DNA of 64,000 nt, taken from NCBI GenBank assembly GCA_948144175.1, contig CANXME010000784.1:891001-955000 (forward strand). The letters run 5' to 3'. Below the pieces are notes generated by a model, which was given only the letters and a program-made list of their open reading frames with translations, did no database searches and was not told where the DNA came from. Of this stretch, positions 33,727 through 45,260 are shown one piece after another (positions within the stretch are counted from its first letter, which is position 1; every line of letters begins with the position of its first letter). This DNA comes from Closterium sp. NIES-65. Lineage: Eukaryota; Streptophyta; Zygnematophyceae; Desmidiales; Closteriaceae. Made by a program: the position numbers and the translations under genes.

Positions 33727-34108
33727 TCAAAGTGAATGTTAAAATGCATCATGCAACAAGAGAGGTTGATGGGGTCGTTGAAACAGTGAAAACACGCTGC
33801 CCCAAAGACGTTTCACAACCTCTAATTGCATACATGACACATACTAACACCACGCTTTTGAACACACATCCCACAAACACGAATGCAAACACACGTAAAA
33901 AAACGTTCAACCCACACACGGTAACAAAAAACCCATACAACCCCACAGCGAAACAAACACAACGAGAAGACATGGACACACACCCGCACAAACACACCCG
34001 CACGGCACACACACGCATACACAAATAGGATTGAGAGCAGACAAGCATAACAAAGAGTTGCAATAAGTTAATTATTATCAATCACGACTACCTTGTCCCC
34101 ACTTCCTC
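33727..34108. other. host segment between I and L
   Basis: Begins with the right TCAAA copy. A + strand frame stays open to 34028 but turns into CA-rich simple sequence (acacacccgcacaaacacac). It ends with TCCTC (34104-34108), the left target copy of element L; host sequence resumes at 40279. Confidence 0.45.
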
Positions 34109-34237
34109 TGTCAGAACATTATATAGCTTATACATTTGTGTAGGCTGTAGTGGGGTATCCCATAGAGGGTACAACCCAATTAGGGTTAGTACTTGTACCC
34201 ACTTCATTCATAGTTCATTCATTCTCGTTTCTTCTCA
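34109..34237 (+). repeat. 5' LTR of element L
   Basis: 129 bp; ATTATATAG near the start is TATA-like. Confidence 0.92.
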
Positions 34238-35269
34238 TGGTATCGAGCAGGTTCCCTCGTGGGAACTGTTCTTAGGGCCCACCAAAATCGAAGTTTTTTT
34301 TTTCCTGCCCGGAGCGCGCCTCGCTTAGGCCTCCTTCGGCCCCGTCGCGTCGCCCCTAGCGGCCTCCCTTCCGCCGCCCTTGCTCGGCCGTCGCCGCCCT
34401 TAGCGGCCCGTCGCCACCCTACGCGGCCCGTCGCCGCCCTTGCGCCGCCCGTACCGGCCCGTCGCCGCCCGTCCCGGCCCGTCGCCACCCGTGCGCCGCC
34501 CGTCCCGGCCCCGCGCCGCCGTCCCGGCCCGTCGCCGCCCGTGCGCCACCCGTCCCGGCCCGTCGCCGCCCGTCCCGGCTCGTCGCCGCCCGTGCGCCGC
34601 CCGTCCCGGCCCGTCGCCGCCCGTACCGGCCCGTCGCCGCCCTTCGCGGCGTCGCGTGCTGCCCGTACGACGCGCAGCGGTCCTCTGCGGCCCCGCCACC
34701 CTACCCGTGGCTCCGCCGCCTTACCCGCGGCTTCGCCGCCTTACCTGCGGCCCCGCCACCTTACCTTCGGCCCCGCCACCTTACCTAAGGCCCGGCCACC
34801 CTATCAGCGGCCCCGCCACCCTACCTGCGGCCCCGCCGCCTTACTCACGGCCCCGCCACCCTACCTTCGACCCCGTCACCTGCTGCAACGCCGCCCGCCA
34901 CCCGAGCCGCCCGAGCCGCCTCACCCAGCCGAGCAGCCGACCGCCGCGCCGCCCTGCAGCAGCACAACCGAGCTGCCCAGCGGCAGAGCGGCCGAGCCGC
35001 CCAGCCGCCGAGCCGCACTGCAGCCGAGCCACCCAGCCGCCCAGCAGCCGAGCCGCCCTACCGCCGAGCCACCCAGCCGCCCTACCGCCGAGCTGCCGAG
35101 CCGCCCAGCAGCCGTGCAGCCGAGCCGCCGAGCAGCCCAGGAGTCGAGCCGCGGAGCTGCCGAGCCGCCCTACCGCCGAGCCGCCCGAGCAGCCCCGTCT
35201 GGTGAGCTCAGCGCCTCTGTCACTGCACTGCCCTTTCTCTACTGTTTGCACTGCTAGCCTACTATGGTC
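34238..35269 (+). other. leader of element L
   Basis: Primer site, TTAGGGCCCACC (about 34270), an oligo-T run, then tandem gcccgtcgccgcc and cggccccgccacc repeats (about 34380-34890) and CCGAGCCGCC repeats (to about 35200). The open frames on both strands are repeat artefacts. Confidence 0.75.
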
Positions 35270-36870
35270 ATGGCTACCCCTAGTGTCCTCGCTTTTGACG
35301 CTGAGGGTCGAGCCATTGACTTTGACGTCTGGGTAGATGACCTGCAGCTGTTCTTACAGTGCGATAGGGCAGACGGTCTCTCTCTCTTTGACCTCACCTC
35401 TGGCGCCTCTCCTGCCCCTGCTGCTGATGCTGACGCCACTGTTCGCTCCCAATGGGCCACACGCGACGCTGGTGCACGTCTTGCTGTGCTTCGCCACTTC
35501 CCTACCTCCGAGCTACCGCACTACGCTTCCTGCTGACTTATGCGCCAAGAACCCCCCCCCCCCATGTACATCACTCTCTACTACATAGTCACTCGCCTCC
35601 CTGACTCCCTTCGCATAGTCAGGGACCACTTCCTCTCAGTCAGTCCCACCACTCTCACTATTGACCTCCTCGAGAAGGCCCTCCTAGCGATAGAGAAGAG
35701 CATAGTCGCTGTAGGAGCCTCTCGAGGTGACCCGCGCACCCCCATCTTTGAGGGGTGTTCCCCCTCCCCCCTTCTGCCCTCTGTTGCCTCTGCTGCTGCG
35801 GCCGTCCTCCTTGGTCTTGAGTCGGTCGGTGCGGCGTCTGCCCCTAGCGGGAGACGCCGCCACTCTGGCAAGGGCAATATGGGCAGGGGCACTGGAGGAG
35901 CGAGCGAGGGCGGTGGAGGTGGAGGTGGAGGCGGCGGGGGGAGTGGGGGTGGCGGTGGGAGTGGAGGTGGGAGTGGAGGGGTCGGTGGCGGCAGTGGAGG
36001 CGGAGGCGGCGGCGGAAGTGGCAGTGGGAGCGGAGGTGGCGGAGGTGGCGGCGGTGGAGGAGGCGGCGGAGGTGGCGGCGGTAGCGGAGGCGGCGGAGGC
36101 GGCGGGGGTGGCGGTGGAGCTGGTCGCGGGTCTACGCAGAGGAGTGGCTCTAGTGGTGGCTCGCGCCAGCAGCAGCAGCGCGGTCGTGAGACCCTGTCCC
36201 CTCAGCAGCTCCGTGAGTGGTATAGTGCACGACAGTGGGGTGGGGGTTTTGGTCCGTGCACCTACGTCCTGCGCACCGGCGACCGTGCGGGTGAGCAGTG
36301 TGGGGGTGCGCACCCCACCCAGCGCTGCTTTGGCCGCTTGACGGACGCGTGGCGTCACCAGTTCTCGGAGGCCACAGAGATCCCTCGCTGGGGCGAGCTG
36401 TCTAGGGCGGGTGTTGCCATCTATGATCTTGACTTTGATGCTATTCTTTCTGCCATGTATGCTGTGTCTATTAGTGATGAGGGTGACTGTTACCGGTGTT
36501 TCCCGCCCGATCCGGGCATTGAGACTGCTGCTCTAGGTACTGGTGAGGTGGCTGCCCTAGATGCTTGCGACGCTGCTGCTCTAGGTGCTAGTGTGTCTGC
36601 GTCCTCAGGTACTGGTGAGTCTGCGCTCTCAGGTACTACGTCGGCTTCGGCCTCCCTCACCTTCACCCTTGACTCTGGGGCGTCTCGCTCCTTCTTTCGG
36701 GACCGCACCACACTCACGCCGCTTAGTCGGCCGGTTGCGGTGTCTCTGGCTGACCCCTCTGGGGGACCTGTCCTGTCTCGCTTCTCCACAGTCCTCCCGT
36801 GTCCGGCGGCTCCCTCTGGCACCCTGTCTGGTCTCTGCCTCCCTTCGTTCTCTACGAACTTGGTGAGTGG
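35270..36870 (+). pseudogene. gag-pr: Gag-protease region of element L
   Basis: MATPSVLAFDAEGRAIDFD start; Gag core; Gly-rich linker (about 35910-36125); QQLREWY; knuckle CTYVLRTGDRAGEQC-GGAH-PTQRC (about 36258-36330); protease DSGASRSFFRD near 36672. Broken fossil. Confidence 0.87.
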
Positions 36871-37099
36871 TGCTGACCTACAAGATGGGGGAGTACACCT
36901 GTTCACTCATGCGCGTCAGCGGGTGACGCACTGCACAGAGGCTAGCACAAGCCGACACTCGGCTACGTTTACACGTCAGCCGGGGTCGAGCCTGTACACA
37001 CTGACCACCGCGTCTCCTCCAGTTGCTGAGTCTGGTAGGGTAGCTGCGTCAAGTCAGGTGTTTGCTGCAGCGTCCAGGTCTGGTCCTGAGTCTGCCCCC

Positions 37100-37640
37100 T
37101 GTTCGTGTCGTCTCCTGTCTCACGAGACTCTCCTCTGGCACCACCGCCTTGGTCACCCCTCTCTGCTTCGTCTCAGAGGCATGGCCTCTCGTCTTCTTGT
37201 TTCTGGTCTCCCCCGGTCCCTCCCTCCCCTTCCTCAGGGCCTTGGCCCTATCTGTGTCCCCTGTGTCGAGGGGTGCTGTGCCTGGGGGTGCTGAGCTTGG
37301 AGGTGCTTCGCCTGAAGGTTCTCCGGGGGCTTCGTCTCACCGGGAGCCACTCTCTCCACAGGATCTGCGCGAGTGGTTTGCCCGGCGCTGGAGCCGTGCT
37401 GCTGGTGCTGGAGGTTCTTCGGCTACTGAGGGTGCTGCTGTCGCGGGGCCCGGAGGTGCTCGTCCTGGGAGTACTGGAGCTGCCGGGCCTGCGCGTTCGA
37501 CTGGAGCTGGTGCTACAAAGGGTGTTGGCGCTGAGACTACCGCTGGCGGTCTTGCTGGGGGTACTCCTGGTGCTGCTGGAGGTTCTGGAGCTACTGGAGT
37601 TGCTGGTTGAGCGGGTGCTCCTACTGGGGGTCCTTGTGCT
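37100..37640 (+). pseudogene. pre-integrase and linker of element L
   Basis: LWHHRLGHPSLLRLRG pre-integrase motif (about 37130), then Gly/Ala-rich linker with SPQDLREWFARRW (about 37355-37400). I see no DVWGP, DRGGEF or AERR integrase motifs in this copy. Confidence 0.75.
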
Positions 37641-39932
37641 GTCCGTGCTGTGTCTGGCATCGCCGCGCGGCCTCGACCGTACTTCGTTCCACTCCTGCAG
37701 CAGGTTCTTGGTCTTCAGCCTTCTACTGGTCCTCCTCCTCCCTTAGAGTGTCCACAGCCTGTCCCGTCACAGTTACAGTTGCCGCCTACCTCCCCTTTGC
37801 CTGCTCCTTCTCCCTACAGTGGTCCTACTGGAGGTCTTGCTGAGCGTCGTGAGCCTGCGTCTCGCCCTGCGTCGCCTGTCCGTGCTGCTCGCACTAGTGG
37901 TTGTGGTTCGCGTCAGCGTCCTCCTCCTGCCCCTGGCACACACAGGATATCTCTGCGTCCGTCCACTGCTCCTCTGCGTGCCCCTTTGCCTTCTCCTCCT
38001 GAGTCCTCTCTTCCTGCTCTTGCGGACCCGGAGTCGGACTCTCTTCGTGCTGCCAGTCCTACTGTCACGCGTCTCCTTGCTACTGTCGTCACTGACCCTT
38101 CCTTCGAGTCCACTGTTGCGTCTGCCTTAGTGGCTGAGCTCGTCGACTTTGCTGCTCGCTGTCGTCTAGACTACGCTACTAGTCTTGTCGCTGAGTCTGA
38201 GTCTGTCTGTCCTCCGTCCGTCGGGGGTGAGTGTGCCCTTGGCACGGACGTCCTTGAGGACAAGCAGGAGGAGTTCTAGTGTCTGGCAGCCGCTTCACCT
38301 CATCTTGTGTCCGTACTGCTTACCCCTGAGGGAGACCCGGATGCACTTGACATCCCGACTCCGCGCTCTTACGCGGAGGCGATAAAGGGTCCCTACTCCT
38401 CTCAGTGGCAGGCAGCTATGGACACAGAGATGGCTTCCTGGAAGTCCACAGGCACCTACGTTGACGAGGTTCCCCCGCCTGGGGCGAACATCGTCAGTGG
38501 CATGTGGATCTTCAGGGTGAAGCGGGCGCCGGGTTCTCCGCCTGTCTTCAAGGCACGGTACGTGGCTCGTGGCATCAGTCAGCGGCAGGGAGTTGACTAC
38601 TTTCAGACCTTCTCTCCCACCCCGAAGATGACCACTCTTCGGGTACTACTGCACGTTGCTGCTCACCGTGACTACGAGCTGCACTCTCTCGACTTCAGCA
38701 CAGCTTTCTTGCAGGGCAGCCTGCACGAGGAGATCTGGCTGCGCCGCCCACCTGGCTTCACTGGGTCGTTTCCTCCTGGTACCCAGTGGAGTCTCCGGCG
38801 TCCAGTCTACGGTCTCCGCCAGGTGCCACGTGAGTGGCATGACACACTGAGGACTACGCTTGCGGCTCTTGGGTTTGCTCCTTCTACTGCCGACCCGTCG
38901 CTGTTTCTACGCACCAACACCTCTCTGCCGCCGTTCTACATCCTCGTGTACGTCGACGACTTGGTCTTTGCCACAGCTGAAACTGCTGGACTCGCCTACG
39001 TGAAGTCCGAGCTGCAGAAGAGACACACGTGCACTGACCTGGGTGAACTGCGCAGCTACCTTGGCTTGCAGATCACCCGGGACAGAGCACGCCGCACCAT
39101 CACCCTGACTCAGTCACACATGGTGCAGCATGTCCTTCAGCGCTTCGGCTTCACGTACTCCTCGCCTCAGGCCACTCCTCTGCCTACTCGCCACTCGCTC
39201 TCAGCTCTGCCTTCGGATGAGTCCGTAGAGTCGAGTGGCCCGTATCCAGAGCTTGTTGGCTGCCTCATGTACCAGATGACCTGCACTCGACCTGACCTTG
39301 CATACCCTCTTAGCATTCTTGCACGCTATGTTGCTCCTGGGAGACACCGACCAGAGCACATGGCTGCAGCAAAGAGGGTGTTGCGGTACTTGTGCAGTAC
39401 TTCGTGCATGGGGCTAGTGCTTGGAGGGCGCAGTCTAGTGGTCCTCACTGGGCACGCGGACGCTTCTTAGGCTGACGACCAGGCTACGCAGCGGTCGTCA
39501 CAGGGTTACACCTTCAGCCTTGGTTGCGGCTCTGTCTCGTGGCGGGCTACTCGCTCGTCCTCTGTTCTCGGCTCCAGTTGTGAGGCTGAGATCTACGCTG
39601 GGGCCATGGCTGCACAGGAGCTTCGCTGGCTCACCTACCTGCTGACTGACCTCGGAGAGCCGCCTCGTTCTCCTCCAGTTCTGTACGTAGACAACAAGGC
39701 CATGCTGGCCTTGTGTCGAGAGCAGAGACTGGAGCAAAAAACAAAGCACATTGCTCTCCGCTACTTCCTTGCTCGTGAGTTACAGCAGCGTGGACAGTTG
39801 CGGCTTGCGTACGTGGCCTCTGAGGCCAACACTGCTGATGTCTTCACCAAGGCACTTGCGCCTTGTGATCATGAGCGCTTCTGCACTCAGCTGGGTCTTG
39901 TGCCTGTCTTTCCTCACTTGCTCACCTCTTGA
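37640..39932 (+). pseudogene. rt-rh: RT-RNase H region of element L
   Basis: Pro/Ser/Arg-rich linker, then copia RT at about 38370-39210 (VDYFQTFSPTPKMTTLRVLL, LHSLDFSTAFLQGSL, palm YVDDLVF near 38955). RNase H to 39932 (TGHADAS, LYVDNKAMLALC, TKHIALRYFLARELQQ, ADVFTKAL). Broken fossil. Confidence 0.88.
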
Positions 39933-40144
39933 CCTGGTTTGTACTGTCACATATATATATATACCTGCTCTTGCTTGTCTAGCTTTATATATATGTGTAC
40001 TCTTGCATGTGAACTGGCCTTGTGGCCTTCACCTTCTGCTCAGACTGTGTGATGACTTTGAGATCCACCCTCAGCTTGCTTTGCTTTGCTTTGCTGGACT
40101 GGTCTTGTGACCCCTTGTTCTCCCCCACTTTGCCTATGGGGGTG
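39933..40144 (+). other. 3' UTR and polypurine tract of element L
   Basis: (TA)n near 39950-39962, then the conserved tail ending in the CCCCCA...TGGGGG hairpin against the LTR. Confidence 0.7.
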
Positions 40145-40273
40145 TGTCAGAACATTATATAGCTTATACATTTGTGTAGGCTGTAGTGGGGTATCTCATA
40201 GGGGGTACAACCCAATTAGGGTTAGTACTTGTACCCACTTCATTCATAGTTCATTCATTCTCGTTTCTTCTCA
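40145..40273 (+). repeat. 3' LTR of element L
   Basis: 129 bp, 2 differences from the 5' copy. Confidence 0.92.
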
Positions 40274-40570
40274 TCCTCCCCCTTTCCGCCTTCCTTCCTC
40301 TACCTCTACCATCAAAATCCACTCCCACCCTTTTCCACGTTGTCTTCTCTATCGACTTCCCCTCGGTGCTCCCCACGACGCGTCTCGCAAACCTTGCAAA
40401 ACAAACAGGTTAAGTAGAAAATGAATTGTGGTCGAAAAACGGAGTGAATTAATCAATTACCAGCACGCATCTTATTGTGAAATGGAACTTGAAAAGCAAG
40501 TATGGGCTGAAAAATGATAAGTACAAAAGGAAACCGAATTTTACGACTCACAATCGTGGTTTGAAGCACC
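40274..40570. other. host segment right of L
   Basis: Pyrimidine-rich for about 130 bp, then AT-rich. A possible donor (AACAG|GTTAAG, about 40409) is seen but no recognisable exon. It leads into the heptad-repeat frame. Confidence 0.35.
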
Positions 40571-40894
40571 ATGCTACAAGGAGCCAGAGAGTTGCAGCAA
40601 GGCGTGAGCTCACTGCAGCAAGGCGTGAGCTCACTGCAGCAAGGCGTGAGCTCGCTGCAGCAAGGCGTGAGCTCGCTGCAGCAAGGCGTGAGCTCGCTGC
40701 AGCAAGGCGTGAGCTCACTGAAGCAAGGCGTGAGCTCACTGGAGCAACGCGCGACCTCAGTGCAGCAAGGCGTGGGCTCACTGGAGCAACGCGTGACCTC
40801 ATTGCAGAAAGGCATGACCTCACTGGAGCTGGTGTGCGCAATAATTTGCCGGCGCGCAGCGCTGCAAGGCCGCCGCAGGAATTCGCCAGCGCAC
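40571..40894 (+). CDS. heptad-repeat coiled-coil open frame, unrecognised
   Basis: ATG in a fair context (accATG). Residues 9 to about 85 are 11 consecutive heptads of the form VSSLQQG, with Val at a and Leu at d, the ideal pattern for a long coiled coil. A basic tail (CRRAALQGRRRNSP) follows, and the non-coding element N begins after 108 codons. Past N the same frame stays open for about 20 more codons. The heptads come from a 21-bp tandem repeat (40594-40824), and because 21 is a multiple of 3 two other frames (AARRELT type and the minus strand) are also open. So coding is plausible but unproven, and a plain minisatellite is the alternative. Confidence 0.35.
40594..40824. repeat. 21-bp minisatellite
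   Basis: Eleven units, the first six almost identical (gcagcaaggcgtgagctcact type), the last five diverged. Confidence 0.9.
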
Positions 40895-41099
40895 TGTCAG
40901 AATGTATTTGCTGTCTAGCTTGCAATGGGGTACTCTGTAATGAGTACAACCCAATTTAGGGTGTTGTACTTGTATCCCAACTCTTGCTAGTAAAACCCCT
41001 CATTCTCCTTTCCAAGTTTCTCGACATTCATCAACCCCAAACCTAAGCTACTAAGACTCTCACTAGCCATGGCTCCTAAGTCACGCTAGTATCTCAACA
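40895..41099 (+). repeat. 5' LTR of element N
   Basis: 205 bp. The core hairpin GTACTC / GAGTAC (40930-40947) is perfect. A tail of about 75 bp (ctaagctactaag...) is absent from W but echoed in X. Confidence 0.9.
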
Positions 41100-42753
41100 T
41101 GGTATTCAGAGCAGGTACCTTCCTGCTGCCTTCTTGCTTCCACTGCCTATCGTCCTGCCGCGCGCCTCCGGCGCGCGGCGTAGCGCACGGCGATTTTCTG
41201 CCCGCCGTGTGCTCGAGGCGCACGGCGGTTTTCTGCCCGCCGTGCGCCCCGAGGCGCGCGGCGGGTTCTTGCCTCGTCGCGGCGTCTTGGGGGCCCGCGC
41301 ACTGGCCCCGACCGTCGCCTCGTCGCGACGTTTTGGGGGCCCGCACGCAGGTCCCTCCCGTCGCCTCGTCGCGGCACTTTCGGGGCCAGCTAGCCGGCCC
41401 CTCCCGTTGCCTCGTCGCGGCGCCTTAGGGGCCTGCGCGCGGTCCTCTCTCGTCGCTCGTCGAGGCACTTTCGGGGACCTGCGCGGCTCCCTAGCACGTC
41501 GCCCGTCAGGGCACATTGGGGGCCGCGCCCTTCCCCTCCCCTCCCTCCCACTCGCCGTTGCAGCAGCAGCCCCCGGAGCAGCCGCCCCAGCAGCGGCAGC
41601 CCCTGGAGCCGCCGCTACTGCAGCAGCCGCCCCAGCAGCAGCAGCCCCTGGAGCAGCAGCCCCAACAGCAGCCCCTGGAGCAGCCGCCCCAGCACCAGCA
41701 GCCCCGGGAGCAGCCGCCCCAGCAGCAGCCCCTGGAGCAGCAGCCACAGCAGCAGCAGCCGCTGGAGCAGCCGCCCCAGCAGCAGCAGCCCCTGGAGCAG
41801 CCGCCCCAGCAGCAGCAGCCACTGGAGCAGCCGCCCCAGCAGCAGCAGCCCCTGGAGCAGCCGCCCTAGCAGCAGCAGCCCCTGGAGCCGCCGCTACTGC
41901 AGCAGCCGCCCCAGCAGCAGCAGCCCCTGGAGCAGACGCCCCAGCAGCAGCAACCCCTGGAGGAACCGCCCAAGCAGCAGCAACCCCTGGAGCAGCCGCC
42001 CCAGCAGCAGCAGCCCCGGGAGCAGCCGCCCCAGCAGCAGCCCCTGGAGCAGCAGCCCCAGCAGCAGCAGCCACTGGAGCAGCCGCCCCAGCAGCAGCAG
42101 CCCCTGGAGCAACCGCCATTGCAGCAGCCACCCCTGGCCCCTATAGCAGCCACCCCTGGCCCCTACAGCAGCCGCTCCTGGACCCGGTGCAGCCATGGGG
42201 GGATGGGTGTGGGGGTGATGGTTGTGGGGGTGTCGGTTGTGCGTGCCGTTCCCTCCTCCTCCTCCTCCTTCGTCTCCCACTGCTGCAGCTCTCGCTGAGG
42301 GGGGTGGATGTGTGGGAGTCTGGGGTTTAGGGTTTAAGGGGGTGCTGTGCGTGTAGGGCTAGAGTTTGAGCAGGGGGTGTGTGAGAGGGGTGTTGGGCAG
42401 CTGGGGGAGGTTGAGTGGAGGCAGCAGTCTTGTTGTCAGTAGCAGCAGCAGTCCGGAGGCTACAATCCCCGGTAGTCGCCAGTCGCCCGTGGGTCTGTTG
42501 CTCGTCTGCCGCTACTTTTAGCCGCGGGGCCAGTTACTCCAGTAGTTCGGAGCGCTGTTCCGGTAGCCACTGAGCCAGCAGCTCGTCTGTGTGTCTGCAA
42601 CGTCAGCAGTCGCCTCCCATCTTCTCTCCCCCACAGTCTCTCCTCCTCCTCACTTGCCCTCTGTGATTAGCTCTAGCCTTACTTACCTATTGTGAACTCT
42701 TGCTCAATGCTTGCTCATTGTACTGATTACACCCCACTTTGGCTATGGGGGTG
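41100..42753 (+). other. interior of element N
   Basis: Primer site, then GC-rich repeats around gcgcacggcggttttctgcc (41150-41520), also present inverted in W (about 59940-60090). A 30-33-bp CAG/CCG-rich tandem array follows (about 41560-42140). Frames there read as Ala/Pro or Gln/Pro repeats in all registers and are not credible proteins. Confidence 0.75.
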
Positions 42754-42958
42754 TGTCAGAATGTATTTTCTATCTAGCCTGCAGTGGGGTACTCTGTAAT
42801 GAGTACAACCCAATTTAGGGTGTTGTACTTGTATCCCAACTCTTGCTAGTGAAACCCCTCATTCTCCTTTCCAACTTTCTCAACATTCATCAACCCCAAA
42901 CCTAAGCTACTAAGACTCTCACTAGCCATGGCTCCTAAGTCACGCTAGTATCTCAACA
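42754..42958 (+). repeat. 3' LTR of element N
   Basis: 205 bp; the CGCAC copy follows. Confidence 0.9.
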
Positions 42959-43385
42959 CGCACTGCCGCAACAAGCAGCGCACAAGCCACCAGCGCGCGG
43001 CACGCTGCAAGTTGCCAGCGCGCTAATCGCCAGCGCTTTAGGCGCTAGCGCGCTAGGCGTCAGCGCGTTAGGCACCAGCGCGATAGGCGCCAGTGCGCTA
43101 GGCGCCAACGCATCAGGCGACCAAACAGGAGAGCAATGGGAGTGTAATGCTAATGAAATTCGGCATAGAGAACTCACGAAGAAAGTAGAAAACCTTAGAA
43201 AAGGAGGGAGGTAAAAAGGTCCAAGAAACGTATACGCACCTGAGACAACGGTGAAAACAACGCAAGGTCGTTCATCAACAGGCGCTCACGCTCGTGCACC
43301 TACCACAAGCGACGACGGGAAGGGAGGGAAAGGCGACGTGGAGGAGGAAGGGAGCGGCTATGATGGGGCGGGAGGGAGAGGCGAC
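42959..43385. other. host segment between N and O
   Basis: Starts with CGCAC and a 15-bp minisatellite (43014-43118). The + frame through it reads ASALG pentapeptides and continues GDQTGEQWECNANEIRHRELTKKVENLRKG before a stop, unrecognised. The right end is a purine-rich ggaagggagcggctatga unit that recurs on the far side of element O (from about 57530). Confidence 0.45.
43014..43118. repeat. 15-bp minisatellite
   Basis: Seven units of the type gcCagcgcgctaggc, encoding ASALG on the + strand or LAPSA-like pentads on the minus strand. Confidence 0.85.
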
Positions 43386-43512
43386 TGTTAGAATGAGAGA
43401 AGTGATTGAACTATGAAAAGTTGGAGTACAAGTAGGAAACCCTAGCTTTGTGTACCCCCTAAAGGCTAACCCACTATAGCCTACACAACAATAACACATA
43501 TAGTGTTTGACA
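43386..43512 (-). repeat. 3' LTR of element O
   Basis: 127 bp; TG...CA, contains AAACCCTAG. Confidence 0.92.
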
Positions 43513-43744
43513 CACCCCCATAGGCAAAGTGGGGGAGAGCAAGGGGTCACAAGACCAGTCAAGAAAGGCAAGCAAGCTCAGGGTGGATCACAACGTCACC
43601 ACACATTCCGAGCACAAGCAAAGGGCCACATGGCCAGTTCACATGCAGAAGTATATATGCAGCACAAACAACAAGGGTGATCTCAACCTAGCAGAGCAGG
43701 CAGGCAAGAGTATATATATATAGAGATCACAGTACAGGTAAAGC
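43513..43744 (-). other. 3' UTR and polypurine tract of element O
   Basis: CCCCCA/TGGGGG hairpin by the LTR and (TA)n near 43711-43722, as in D and I. Confidence 0.68.
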
Positions 43745-45260
43745 CTACAACAAGTGAGGAAAAGTGGGCACCAGCCCCAGCAAAGTGCAGAAGCGCTGAT
43801 GATCACCAGGCTGAAGTGCCTTGGTGAATATATCAGCGGTGTTGGCGTGAGAGGCCAAGTAACGCAGACGAAGCTGACCACGCTGCTGCAGCTCACGAGC
43901 AAGGAAGTAACAAAGAGCGATGTGCTTCGTTCTGTGCTCCTCACACAAGGCAATGGCAGCCTTGTTGTCGACGTACAGCACTGGAGGAGAACTAGCCCGC
44001 TCTCCAAGGTCGGTTAGCAGGTAGGTGAGCCAGCGTAACTTCTGTGCAGCCATGGCTGTGGCGTAGATCTCAGCCTCACAACTGGAGCTGAGAACTGAAG
44101 ACGAACGCGTAGAGCGCCACGAAACTGAACAAGAGCCAAGGCTGAAGGTGTAACCCTCTGACGACCGCTGAGTAGCCTGGTCGTCAACCCAAGAAGCGTC
44201 TGAGTGCCCAGTGAGAACAACTGAGCTCCCTCCTCCAAGCACGAGCCCCATGCCTGATGTACTGCACAAGTAGCGCAATACCCTCTTTGCAGCATCCCAG
44301 TGCACCTTTCGGTGCCGACCAAGAGCCACGTAGCGAGCCAAGAGGCCAAGAGGGTATGCTAGGTCCGGACGAGTGCAAGTCATCAGGTACATGAGGCAAC
44401 CAACAAGCTCTGGGTAAGGACCACTCGACTCTACGGACTCATCCAAAGGCAGAGCTGAGAGCGAGTGACCTATAGCCAGAGGAGTGGCCTGTGCTGAGGA
44501 CCAGGTGAAGCCGAAGCGCTGAAGGACCTGCTGCACCATGTGTGACTGAGTCAGGGTAATGGTGCGGCGTGCTCTGTCCCGGGTAATCTGCAAGCCAAAG
44601 TAGCTGCGCAGTTCACCCAGGTCAGTGCACGTGTGTCTCTTCTGCAGCTCCGATTTCACGTGGGCGAGAGACTCAGTGTCAGGTGTGGCAAAGACCAAGT
44701 CGTCGACGTACACGAAGATGTAGAACGGCGGCAGCGAAGTGTCGGTGCGCAGAAACAGCGACGGGTCAGCAGTAGAAGGAGAGAACCCAAGTGCCGCAAG
44801 AATAGTCCTCAGTGTGTCGTGCCACTCACGTGGCGCCTGGCGGAGACCGTAGACCGGCCGCCGGAGGCTCCACTGGGTACCAGGAGGAAACGACCCAGTG
44901 AAGCCAGGAGGGCGGCGCAGCCAGATCTCCTCGTGCAGACTGCCCTGCAAGAAAGTTGTGCTGAAGTCAAGAGAGTGGAGCTCGTAGTCGCGCTGAGCAG
45001 CAACGTGCAGTAGTACCCGAACAGTGGTCATCTTCGGGGTGGGGGAGAAGGTCTGAAAGAAGTCTACTCCCTCTCGCTGACTCAAGCCTTGAGCAACGTA
45101 ACGAGCCTTGAAGACAGGCTGAGAACCCGGCGGCCGCTTCACCCTGAAAATCCACATGTCACTGACGATGTTCGCCCCAGGTGGGGGAACCTCGTCGACT
45201 TAGGTGCCTATGGACTTCCAGGAATCCATCTCTGCGTCCATGGCTGATTGCCACTGTGAG
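43745..45260 (-). pseudogene. rt-rh: RT-RNase H region of element O
   Basis: Copia RT at about 45260-44480 (FSQR-type fingers, LHSLDFSTTFLQGSL, palm YVDDLVF near 44700), RNase H at about 44230-43745 (TGHSDASWVDD, SSCEAEIYATAMA, ADIFTKAL). Fossil. Confidence 0.88.

Larger units (their letters stand above)
34109..40273 (+). mobile_element. Copia LTR retrotransposon L (group 1), broken
   Basis: 6.2 kb, 129-bp LTRs (34109-34237 and 40145-40273) with 2 differences, and a perfect TCCTC duplication (34104-34108 and 40274-40278). The primer site TGGTATCGAGCAGG follows the 5' LTR. Gag, protease, pre-integrase, linker, RT and RNase H are recognisable; the integrase core is not seen. Broken at about five places. 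Confidence 0.94.
40895..42958 (+). mobile_element. Non-coding LTR retrotransposon N (TRIM-like)
   Basis: 2.06 kb with 205-bp LTRs (40895-41099 and 42754-42958), about 7 differences, and a perfect CGCAC duplication (40890-40894 and 42959-42963). The primer site TGGTATTCAGAGCAGG directly follows the 5' LTR and CTATGGGGGTG abuts the 3' LTR, both as in the copias. The interior has no pol. Its LTR core and interior resemble element W, so the two are one non-autonomous lineage probably moved by copia machinery. Older than the coding elements. Confidence 0.9.

Noticed and set aside
40594-40824. Possible CRISPR-like array
   Set aside because: Units are contiguous without spacers, and the context is eukaryotic.
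41134-42330. 398-codon Ala/Pro frame and Gln/Pro frames in element N
   Set aside because: CAG/CCG repeat translated in different registers; W, its relative, has nothing equivalent.
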